From NCBI GenBank assembly GCA_037893225.1, contig JAZGUH010000363.1, positions 1,116,001 to 1,180,000 on the forward strand: DNA of 64,000 nucleotides. Direction: 5' to 3'. Numbering within the stretch: the stretch's first letter is position 1; every line of letters starts with the position of its first letter. The translations under genes and the position numbers were made by a program. Under the pieces are notes generated by a model. The model was not told the origin of the DNA and searched no databases. It saw only the letters and a list, made by a program, of their open reading frames with translations. Origin of the DNA: Hippasteria phrygiana (Eukaryota > Echinodermata > Asteroidea > Valvatida > Goniasteridae). Positions 33,250 to 40,657 of this stretch are shown here, one piece after another.

Positions 33250-33395
33250 ATGACTAGATAATCTAACAGTTATCTATAGATCATCTAACAGTTATCTAAC
33301 AGTTATCTATAGATCATCTATCAGTTATTTAACAGTTATCTATAAATCATCTAATAGTTATCTAATAGATCATCTATAGATCAACTATAGATCAA
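33250..33395 (-). repeat. Minisatellite of AACAGTTATCT / TATAGATCATC units
   Basis: TCTAACAGTTATC and TATAGATCATC alternate about six times with small variations, between the ATPase gene and the 64-aa frame. It may be a transcription-end or spacer region. Part of it reaches the end of the ATPase frame, adding low-complexity text near its C-terminus. Confidence 0.9.
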
Positions 33396-34019
33396 CTGCC
33401 AACAGACTGGAGGATCAGTTTTTACCAATAATTTACTAAAAGGCACATCTCTTAAAATCTTTTTAATTCTCGATCTTTCTTCTAAAGGCACCGCATCATT
33501 TTCATCGAGACATTGATCGAAACTATTTTTATCTTTACAATAGAACAATACGACAAATGCAGTTTGAGCTCTAAAATCCGTCATTATGCAATTATACTTT
33601 TGAGTCATCAACCAACAGTAGTGATTGTCGTGCCTACCGCTAAACGCCAATTTCGTTAAAACGCAAGTACTTGCGTAGCTACGCGAGCGCGCCGCCTTAC
33701 GATATTTTATTTCTTGTTCCGAGCTACAATCGTCTATCAAAAATAAAACGTGCGATCCTTTAAATCGAGCTCTATAAAATTCTAAAGCTTCGTTGAGAGA
33801 CACCTTTTCTACCTCTAAATCGCATAGGTATATCTCGGGATCTAACCACAACCAACGTCTCTCGCGATAAGTCTTGTTGTTGCTCAACGTAGGACAAATA
33901 ACTACGATATTTTCAAAGTGATCTTTATACTCAGTTTCTAATAGATCTAAAATATATTTGGTTTTACCCGAATTAGTCCTACCGCATATTAGCGCGCAGT
34001 GTGGTGTTTTTGGAAACAT
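33381..34019 (-). CDS. ATP: Packaging ATPase, FtsK/HerA (A32-like)
   Basis: The 212-aa protein has Walker A GRTNSGKT (13-20), Walker B VLFLIDDCSS (91-100), and downstream LAFSGRHDNHYCWLMTQKYN, matching the A32-like genome-packaging ATPase of Polintons and related large DNA viruses. It should pump DNA into capsids. Between Walker B and the SGRH segment, residues about 111-120 (RSRSYASTCV) are encoded by the palindromic repeat at 33662-33690. That spacing seems longer than I expect for the family, so this looks like an in-frame insertion that may or may not be tolerated. The start ATG follows TAAATAAGC. The MCP gene lies immediately upstream on the same strand. Confidence 0.88.
   Translation of the reverse strand: MFPKTPHCALICGRTNSGKTKYILDLLETEYKDHFENIVVICPTLSNNKTYRERRWLWLDPEIYLCDLEVEKVSLNEALEFYRARFKGSHVLFLIDDCSSEQEIKYRKAARSRSYASTCVLTKLAFSGRHDNHYCWLMTQKYNCIMTDFRAQTAFVVLFYCKDKNSFDQCLDENDAVPLEERSRIKKILRDVPFSKLLVKTDPPVCWQLIYS
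33662..33690 (+). repeat. Palindromic interspersed repeat, copy 4 (coding)
   Basis: It holds two overlapping exact palindromes, CGCAAGTACTTGCG and GCGTAGCTACGC, then GAGCGC. It lies inside the ATPase frame and adds residues between conserved motifs. Confidence 0.88.
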
Positions 34020-34063
34020 GCTTATTTAGGCTTATTTAATAGTAAGGTAGATAATTTACTCTT

Positions 34064-35341
34064 CTAAGAGTAACTACCGCTAAATCTTCCATCTTCGAGA
34101 ACCAACTGACCATCCATCACCAAGAAAACGTAACACGATAGTCCACCAGCTGTCTCAGCCTCTCTTTCTAAATGGAGAGAAATACCGCCACCTACGTCTC
34201 CTATTTTCCTGCCAGAACCGTGACTTTTGTTGTCGTCGGTTACCCTCGTATCTAGCCAAAGACCGTAACTAGTGCTTAAGTAATCTCCTAGCGTCATATC
34301 GTGTAAGTCTAAGTCTTTGCACACGCTGGCACCAAATTCTGTATTAGAGTCGCCGAAAAACTTGGTAATCTCATCCCAGTGTTGATAACGCTTCATGCCC
34401 TGACTATACAATTGATTCGGCTTACCCTCTATCGTAACGTCAACTTTTTCGATCTTTGGATTATAACAAATTTGAGGATCTTTTTCGCCCGATTCTTTAA
34501 ATAAAAGAAGTATACCTTTGAGACTTCTAATGGCTTGATTAAGATTAATGTTCCAAGTAGTATCGGACTTGTTTAACGTTAAAACCGTATATCTTTGAAC
34601 TTTTTCGTATAGAAAATGAGTTTTACCTCGATATTTTTGTCTGATACTATCTGCCAATGTTTTACTAGTCACCGTTTCAAACTCGAGATCTAACCCCGAA
34701 ATTTTATACTTCGCGTTGCTATCGGTAGATTTTACTACGCTCGCGTGATCGTTAAATGTAAATTCATAAGTTAGTCTATCTTTGAGCGTCGATGGACTAA
34801 AAGGCTGATGATCCGTAAGCATTTCAAAATCTAGAGGAATGTAATATCGATTACCGTAAGCGTTGGCAATAGCTTTGTCTTTTCCACCATTCGCGCTAGC
34901 AATCCCATCACTAGCGCCGATTCTGAGTTTCGTAACGTTAGAAGTTTCGAGTCCTCGATACGCATCGTTCGCGCTGGCTGGTCGCCACAAGTCTTTATAC
35001 GCGTTATATACATCGGCATCCGTAAACGCTACGAAATCTTTACCTTCTAGTTTGATTCTTACGCCACTAATTAAATTTCGTGAGACGTTATAATATAGAG
35101 TTCTTGCATCATCTTCGCCAGTGCCTTCAGATTCTAAGTCTATATTAAAAGCTAATCGTACAGTACCCGGTACGACTACATCGTCTTGACTCAACATAGG
35201 AAATTCAACGATCAACAGACTGCCAGCCCCTGCGGTACTAGGATTATGAGTGATAACCATCGATTGTCTCAACCCCTTCAACGCTCTAGGATTTTTTAAA
35301 CTTCTGTGTGGATTCAGTTTGCTTCCATAAATTGCGTTCAT
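34064..35341 (-). CDS. Putative major capsid protein (double jelly-roll)
   Basis: The frame is open from 35395, but the Met at 35341 (AAAATGAACGC, protein MNAIYGSKLNPHRSL) is the better start because the upstream 18 residues are hydrophobic low-complexity and the AAAATG context matches neighbours. This gives 425 residues. The text is beta-rich throughout without membrane helices and contains PLDFEMLTDHQPFSPSTLKD and LVMDGQLVLEDGRF near the end. Size, position next to the ATPase and overall character fit the Polinton PY-type double-jelly-roll capsid protein. The fold is known for the family, not visible directly. The frame is intact. Confidence 0.75.
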   Translation of the reverse strand: MNAIYGSKLNPHRSLKNPRALKGLRQSMVITHNPSTAGAGSLLIVEFPMLSQDDVVVPGTVRLAFNIDLESEGTGEDDARTLYYNVSRNLISGVRIKLEGKDFVAFTDADVYNAYKDLWRPASANDAYRGLETSNVTKLRIGASDGIASANGGKDKAIANAYGNRYYIPLDFEMLTDHQPFSPSTLKDRLTYEFTFNDHASVVKSTDSNAKYKISGLDLEFETVTSKTLADSIRQKYRGKTHFLYEKVQRYTVLTLNKSDTTWNINLNQAIRSLKGILLLFKESGEKDPQICYNPKIEKVDVTIEGKPNQLYSQGMKRYQHWDEITKFFGDSNTEFGASVCKDLDLHDMTLGDYLSTSYGLWLDTRVTDDNKSHGSGRKIGDVGGGISLHLEREAETAGGLSCYVFLVMDGQLVLEDGRFSGSYS

Positions 35342-35387
35342 TTTACTTAACGAAACAAAAAAATAAAAAGCAAAAAAACTTAAACTT

Positions 35388-35801
35388 TTAAACAAACTTG
35401 TAAACTAAATACCCTAAAACAGCAGTGCCTCCTAAGATAAATGCAATTTCACCATCTTTTTGATCTTCGCTGGGTACGTAAAAGTCCGACAATACAGGTT
35501 CGCGAGGTAATCGCATATCTTCGCTGGTTACTTCGTTATATAGTCTCAACGCCTCATCTACATTTTTGAAATCTTTTTGAGCCCTGGCTTCTTTATGTAG
35601 TCGATCGTTTAGATAATCCAGAACCTTGGTTCTTTGTTCCACCCACTCTTGTTTAGCTTGAGTTAATCGTTCTAAAGCCAAATCGTGTCGTTTACGCTCT
35701 TCGTCTGACCTACCACCGAGCTTAGAAAATATAAAGCTTGATCCTGTAAACGCTAAAGCGTTTACAAGAGCTCCACCTATCATCATAAATACGCCCGCCA
35801 T
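35388..35801 (-). CDS. Polinton two-helix membrane protein, 137 aa
   Basis: The better start is ATG 35801 (AAAAATGGCGGGC, protein MAGVFMMIGG) rather than 35852, which would lie inside the integrase gene start on the other strand. The N-terminus is hydrophobic and glycine-rich (MMIGGALVNALAFTGS), the middle is a charged coiled coil (RKRHDLALERLTQAKQEWVE), and a second helix ends the protein (IAFILGGTAVLGYLVYKF). It sits between the capsid gene and the divergent integrase gene, with a 41-bp intergenic gap. It may be a minor virion or membrane component (inference). Confidence 0.7.
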   Translation of the reverse strand: MAGVFMMIGGALVNALAFTGSSFIFSKLGGRSDEERKRHDLALERLTQAKQEWVEQRTKVLDYLNDRLHKEARAQKDFKNVDEALRLYNEVTSEDMRLPREPVLSDFYVPSEDQKDGEIAFILGGTAVLGYLVYKFV

Positions 35802-35842
35802 TTTTAATAAGTCGTTAAAATTTTTACAAAGTATAAAATAAA

Positions 35843-36850
35843 ATGGAAACAAAATTAAGTAAAATATTTTACAGTCCTAAAGGATATTGGAAAGGTGCAG
35901 GAGCTATAAAAAAATTGTCGTTAAAAGCTAACGTACCCGAGTTAGTCGTTAGAAATTGGTTAAGAAAACAAGCCATGTGGCAAATATATTTACCAGCCCC
36001 CAGTTTTATAGCGAGACCTACAAGTCTCAATAAGGTTATAGGGCGGCCCAATGAACAACATCAAGCGGATCTGTTGTATTTACCTCACGATGTAGTTAAA
36101 CGTAAAAGATATAAATACGCATTGACAATCGTCGATGTGGCCACTAGATATAAAGAAGCTGAACCCTTGACGAATAAAACGAGTACTCAAGTTGTAGAGG
36201 CGATAAAAAAGATTTACAAAAGATCGGCCTTGTCTTGGCCTAAAACAATAAAAGTAGACCCCGGTACAGAATTTATGGCTGAATTTAATACTTTAATGCG
36301 GACTCGCAACGTCGCAGTACAGAAAGGCGAGGTTGGTAATCATAGAGCTCAAGGTATAGTAGAAAGATTTAATCGTACTTTAGCCGAAAGATTATTCGGT
36401 CATCAATACGTTCAAGAAATGTTAGAGCCTACCGAGCGTAGCCGCGAGTGGGTAAAACGATTGCCCGATGTTATAAAAGCGTTAAACAACGAAGAAACTA
36501 GATTGATATCGACTATGAAAGGTAAACCGTTAACTCCTCGAGCGGCTATGTCTCAGTTAGAAATAAAACAATTGAGTTCCTCAGGGCTCAAGAGCCCCGA
36601 AGAACTTTTAAGCGTAAATGACGATATCGTTAGATATCTTTACGCTCCTGGAGAGCTCGAAAAAGACGCTAGAAGAAGAGCTACCGATCCTATTTGGAGC
36701 TTAGAAATGTATACGATACAAAAAAGAGCGACGAATCCCGGACAGCCCGCGTTGTACTGGCTGACTCACGGCCCCAAGAGATCGTTCGTTAAGAAAGAAT
36801 TAATGGTCGTTCCATCAGATACTGAGTTACCACCTTCTTCAGCGACGTAA
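35843..36850 (+). CDS. INT: Integrase (rve, retrovirus-like)
   Basis: The 335-aa intact protein has the RNase H-like core with HQADLLYL (Asp76), IKVDPGTEF (Asp139) and GIVERFNRTL (Glu174). The last two are separated by 34 residues, close to the D,D-35-E of retroviral and Polinton integrases. The N-terminal part (SPKGYWKGAGAIKKLS..., VVRNWLRKQAMWQIY) resembles a small helical DNA-binding region rather than a Cys/His zinc finger. The C-terminus carries RRRATDPIWSLEMYTI, a conserved beta-rich module. It should insert the element and create the flanking duplication. The start ATG follows GTATAAAATAAA. Confidence 0.95.
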   Translation: METKLSKIFYSPKGYWKGAGAIKKLSLKANVPELVVRNWLRKQAMWQIYLPAPSFIARPTSLNKVIGRPNEQHQADLLYLPHDVVKRKRYKYALTIVDVATRYKEAEPLTNKTSTQVVEAIKKIYKRSALSWPKTIKVDPGTEFMAEFNTLMRTRNVAVQKGEVGNHRAQGIVERFNRTLAERLFGHQYVQEMLEPTERSREWVKRLPDVIKALNNEETRLISTMKGKPLTPRAAMSQLEIKQLSSSGLKSPEELLSVNDDIVRYLYAPGELEKDARRRATDPIWSLEMYTIQKRATNPGQPALYWLTHGPKRSFVKKELMVVPSDTELPPSSAT

Positions 36851-36947
36851 AATATCGTAAGCTAGATACCCCACTCCAGCAGCAGCCATTAAACCAACGA
36901 CTAAAGCCGTTTTTTCTTGTTCGTGTGAGTCTGGCGGTTGAGTTGGT

Positions 36948-37021
36948 GCCGTAGATATGACCGTAGGGAGTGGCAGAGGGGGTGGTGGGGGTACTTGCGT
37001 AGCTACGACCGTAGGGAGTAC
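36948..37021 (+). repeat. Palindromic interspersed repeat, copies 5 (partial) and 6 (coding)
   Basis: A partial copy (CCGTAGATATGACCGTAGGG, 36949-36968) is followed by a full copy at 36991-37021: GTACTTGCGTAGCTACGACC followed by GTAGGGAGTAC. They lie in the proline-rich tail of the minus-strand gene. Confidence 0.85.
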
Positions 37022-37060
37022 GTCTGAGAATGGAGGTGGTGGCGGTGTAGGAGTTGGTGG

Positions 37061-37080
37061 CGTAGCTACGACCGTAGGGG
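37061..37080 (+). repeat. Palindromic interspersed repeat, copy 7 (coding, short)
   Basis: CGTAGCTACGACCGTAGGGG shares the central core without the outer GTACT ends. Same gene tail. Confidence 0.8.
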
Positions 37081-37186
37081 GTGGCGGTGGGGGTGTAGGG
37101 GTTGGTGGCGGGTCTAAATTCTGCTGGGTAGATGTACGACTCTTTTTTACGGGAGAGGGTGGAGGTGTTGGGGCCGGTGGAGGGGG

Positions 37187-37217
37187 GTACTTGCGTAGCT
37201 ACGACCGTAGAGAGTAC
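37187..37217 (+). repeat. Palindromic interspersed repeat, copy 8 (coding)
   Basis: GTACTTGCGTAGCTACGACC followed by GTAGAGAGTAC, 30 of 31 bases identical to 36991-37021. It borders the homopolymer run where the host gene changes phase. Confidence 0.9.
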
Positions 37218-38429
37218 GTCTGAGTTCAAATTGATATTTAATCCTATCGGCGCGCCGGGCGTAGCTATCTGTATATTATTATTATAACCTTGGTGAATAC
37301 CGACTAAAAGCTCCATATTTGATGGAATTAAGTACAATCCAGGGCTAATCACAAAGTTTAATGAGCTTCTAGCGTACTGTAAAGAATCTTGAAATCTGGT
37401 TATAGAAGATTCTAAGTCCGTAGGGCTGTCGATGATATCTTCTACTATATTTTCAAATTGTCTTTGTGCATCTAATCCGGTACCTGCAGTTAGTATACTC
37501 GTTTTTTGGGGGGCTTGCGCACCGAGTATGGCGTACACGTACGTTCTAACGCTTTCGTTTATTTTTTCTATACCAACGTCGGTAAACGAGCTCTTCTGAC
37601 GTATGAGAGCTCGAAAACCAAGTCGTACAACGTCTACGGATTGTCTGATCCACGAGACTGTATAACTACTAAAATGATATGCGTCACATGACTCTCCAAA
37701 ACCCATATAGGTAGCTCCAGAGTATTTAGCGGAGGCATGCTCATTGATGAGCTCGTGAGGGTCGTAATTTCTACCGGGTACGGGTATATATTTATGCGAG
37801 TCTATATCGTAATAATACGCCGTACCTAATCCTCCAGAAGTTAAGTCCGCAGTCTGTTTAAAACTCACGTTTGGATCGACTTGAAAGCGTTGACAAGTAT
37901 CGATATAAGCGCCGTGATCGATGTTATTGTTTAGATCGTCGAATATATTGTCTCCTGGAACTGGGCATTTTAGAAAGTATAGTATCTTTCTGATCGTGAA
38001 ATATACGTGAAACTTGAATAAAGCCGATATTACGGGGTTTTTATGAAGCAATAAGTCTAGTCCTACGCCGCAACCCGACGTCGCGCACCAAAATGCGAAG
38101 TTGAGTTGATTTTGATAAAACGTCATGGGGTCCGATGCATAGCGTTGTACTTGTTCGTCGTGTTTTATGTCGGACATTTTATAAGCGCTAAATATATCAA
38201 CTAGTCGAGCGATAAAAGACCTGTTGTCGTTGGTGTTTACGATGATGCTAAGTTGACTCAAGTGCATGTTCAACGGGGTACTCTCAGGGGTAATTGCTTC
38301 GTCGCTCGTATGGCGTACTCGCGTATCGTCTTGACCTCTAGCTAGATTCACGATATCTAGAGCATTCTTTACCGTTCGATTATTAACGTCTACAAATTTC
38401 ATAAGTTGAGTGAATTTCATTTTTTTCTA

Positions 38430-38462
38430 TTTTAAATCTTATTTATAAGATTTAAATATAAA
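38430..38462. promoter_or_regulatory. Divergent intergenic palindrome
   Basis: TTTAAATCTTA (38431-38441) and TAAGATTTAAA (38446-38456) are exact complements around TTTA, filling most of the 42-bp gap between two divergent genes and followed by TATAAAATGG. It could act as a shared promoter or operator. Confidence 0.6.
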
Positions 38463-39161
38463 ATGGAATCGCACGTTTTTGAAATGTTTGATAGCGAACA
38501 AACGTTTAGTCTGTCAAAACCTATAGATAACTCTAATAGAGATTACAGTATGAGTTTAAACAGCGCGATATTTACCGCGGGGTTTTATAATATGCCTAGT
38601 AATAGCGAAATTCTCTATTTTATACATCAAATCGATCCAAACACTGGGAAAAAAACGGGTAGTACGGATGGTAAAATTGATATTCCGGCTGGATATTACG
38701 ATATAGATTGGATCGAAGAGAGACTCAGTAAATTAGTTTGGTTAGAAGTCTCTGTAGATAAACTTAATAAAAAAAATTCTTTAAATATAACAGAAGAAAA
38801 TAGCGTTCTACGCTTTGATAAAAACATTAAACAATTGTTGGGGATATCGGTCAAAAACTTAGTTTTTGGCGTAGATTATGTAGGGTATTATAATACAATG
38901 CCTATCGATGCAATTTTTTTACATTGCGATCAGTTATCTACGTCTAATAATTTCTATAACGGAAGGGGCACGCACTTGTTACACGTTATACCGATAACGA
39001 AAAGAGATAATACGATTATCGAGCGTGCAGGGTTGGCCGCTCGTAGACTCGCGGGTGATAAGATAAACCAACTTAGCTTTAGTATCAGAGACCGAGACGG
39101 CGCTTTAATCAATAATCGAGGAAAAAAGATTAGTTTTAACTTGGCGATAGGTAAATTTTAA
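38463..39161 (+). CDS. Penton-like minor capsid protein, copy 1
   Basis: This 232-aa intact frame is the first of three tandem paralogues. All begin MESHVFEM and contain AIFLHCDQLSTSNNFYNG and LSF(S)IRDRDG...ISFNLAIG near the end. This arrangement of beta strands resembles the single-jelly-roll penton/minor capsid proteins of Polintons and virophage-like elements (family knowledge; the fold is inferred). It is expected at capsid vertices. The start ATG lies in AATATAAAATGG. Confidence 0.65.
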   Translation: MESHVFEMFDSEQTFSLSKPIDNSNRDYSMSLNSAIFTAGFYNMPSNSEILYFIHQIDPNTGKKTGSTDGKIDIPAGYYDIDWIEERLSKLVWLEVSVDKLNKKNSLNITEENSVLRFDKNIKQLLGISVKNLVFGVDYVGYYNTMPIDAIFLHCDQLSTSNNFYNGRGTHLLHVIPITKRDNTIIERAGLAARRLAGDKINQLSFSIRDRDGALINNRGKKISFNLAIGKF

Positions 39162-39194
39162 GCGATTTTTAAAAGCTTTTTAAGCTTAAATAAA

Positions 39195-40004
39195 ATGGAA
39201 TCGCACGTTTTTGAAATGGATGGTAACGAACGAACGTTTAGACTGCCAAAACCTATAGATAACTCTAAGGGAGATTACTGCATAAGTTTAAACAGCGCGA
39301 TATTTACCGTCGGTTTTTATAATATAACTCAACGTATGACTATAGGATGGCGAATATTTTCTGGCTATGGTGACATTAGCGGCGAAATGGTAATTCCAGC
39401 TAGAAATTATACTATCGATGAGTTAGTAGCTGAACTTAATAAATTAACTTTTATTGTAGTTTCTGTAGACAAGATTAATAAAAAAATTATGTTTAATCCC
39501 GGTATAATATCAAAAGATAAATATGTTCGGCTTGAGTTCGATCTATAATATACTCAAAAAGTGTTGGATCTACCCCGTAATTGGTTCCCCGCAACTGATG
39601 GTGAACTTGTAGGATATTATAGTATAAATTACTTGAATGCAATTTTTTTACATTGCGATCAGTTATCTACGTCTAATAATTTCTATAACGGAAATTATAC
39701 GGACTTGTTAGACGTTATACCGATAACGAAAAGCTTCGATTCGGATGTAATAGCGACTGTCCAGAATAAAAGAAAAACTGTCATACCGCTAATTAAGAGT
39801 AAAATACCCGAACTGAGTTTTTCTTTCAGAGACCGCGACGGCACTTTAATCGATAATCTAGAAAAGAAGATTAGTTTTAACTTGGCGATAGGTAAAATAA
39901 AAAAATCTAAAGATTTTTATGCTTTTTTAAGCTTTATAAAATGGAATCGCACGTTTTTGAAATGGCTGGTAACGAACAAACTTTTAGTCTGTCAAAACCT
40001 ATAG
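39195..40004 (+). pseudogene. Penton-like protein, copy 2, with internal stop
   Basis: Starts at ATG in TAAATAAAATGG and is closely similar to copy 3. An in-frame TAA at 39546-39548 interrupts it. Compared with copy 3, three extra bases (TAA) are present at this point and the phase is unchanged, so the remainder (39549-39896) still aligns. The normal stop after LAIGK is also lost, and the frame runs on to 40004, overlapping the start of copy 3. Both changes imply a decayed duplicate, unless the stop is read through. Confidence 0.75.
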
Positions 40005-40657
40005 ATAACTCAGAGGGAAATTACTGCATGAGTTTAAACAGCGCGATATTTACCGTCGGTTTTTATAATATAACTCAACGTATGACTATAGGATGGGAAA
40101 TAGATAAAAACACTGGTTCAACTAACGGTGAAATGGTAATTCCAGCTAGAAATTATACTATCGATGAGTTAGTAGCTGAACTTAATAAATTAACTTTTAT
40201 TGTAGTTTCTGTAGACAAGATTAATAAAAAAATTATGTTTAATGCCGGTATTATTAGTTCGGGTAGTGAGGTTACCATTAAATTCGATCTATATACTCGA
40301 AAAGTGTTGGGTGTACCCCGTATATGGGAGTTAATTAATGATGAACTTGTAGGATATTATAATATGAATTATGTGAATACAGTATTTTTACATTGCGATC
40401 AGTTATCTACGTCTAATAATTTCTATAACGGAAATTATACGGACTTGTTATACATTATACCGATTATATATAAAAGCTCCGATTCGGATGTAATAGCGAC
40501 TGTCCAGAATAAAAGAAAAACTGTCATACCGCTAATTAGGAGTAAAATACCCGAACTGAGTTTTTCTTTCAGAGACCGCGACGGCGTTTTAATCGATAAT
40601 AACCATAAGATATTTATTTTTCGAGTAGATATTTATCGATCGTCTTGTTCTGGCTAG
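39941..40657 (+). CDS. Penton-like protein, copy 3, altered C-terminus
   Basis: This 238-aa frame begins MESHVFEMAGNEQTFSL and matches copy 2 closely to RDRDGVLIDN. The last conserved strand (KKISFNLAIG in copies 1 and 2) is replaced by unrelated residues because the gene runs 44 bases into the convergent polymerase gene. It may be a truncated duplicate. ATG follows GCTTTATAAA. Confidence 0.65.
   Translation: MESHVFEMAGNEQTFSLSKPIDNSEGNYCMSLNSAIFTVGFYNITQRMTIGWEIDKNTGSTNGEMVIPARNYTIDELVAELNKLTFIVVSVDKINKKIMFNAGIISSGSEVTIKFDLYTRKVLGVPRIWELINDELVGYYNMNYVNTVFLHCDQLSTSNNFYNGNYTDLLYIIPIIYKSSDSDVIATVQNKRKTVIPLIRSKIPELSFSFRDRDGVLIDNNHKIFIFRVDIYRSSCSG

Larger units (their letters stand above)
36839..38420 (-). 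pseudogene. Polinton large virion-type protein with proline-rich tail, frameshifted
   Basis: From ATG 38420, about 400 residues form a well-ordered region of unknown fold (FYQNQLNFAFWCATSGCGVG, TYVYAILGAQAPQKTS). Then comes a tail rich in Pro/Thr. The visible frame continues to 36789 with a nonsensical C-terminus. In the adjacent phase, from a C/G homopolymer run at about 37182-37187 onward, the DNA reads as polyproline with repeated TVVAT and then a clean membrane helix, ending at TGA 36841-36839. A one-base indel in the homopolymer is therefore inferred. The palindromic repeat occurs three to four times in the tail. I do not recognise a function; a structural role is plausible. Confidence 0.65.

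Noticed and set aside
35342..35395. Upstream start of the capsid gene
   Set aside because: The added 18 residues are hydrophobic and unlike a capsid start; the Met at 35341 has the AAAATG context of neighbouring genes.
36957..37223. Glycine-rich plus-strand frame
   Set aside because: It is the complement of the proline-rich tail of the minus-strand Polinton gene.
39546..39548. Alternative genetic code or readthrough for the TAA in penton copy 2
   Set aside because: Nearby genes use TAA as normal stops, and the codon is an extra insertion relative to copy 3, so mutation is simpler.
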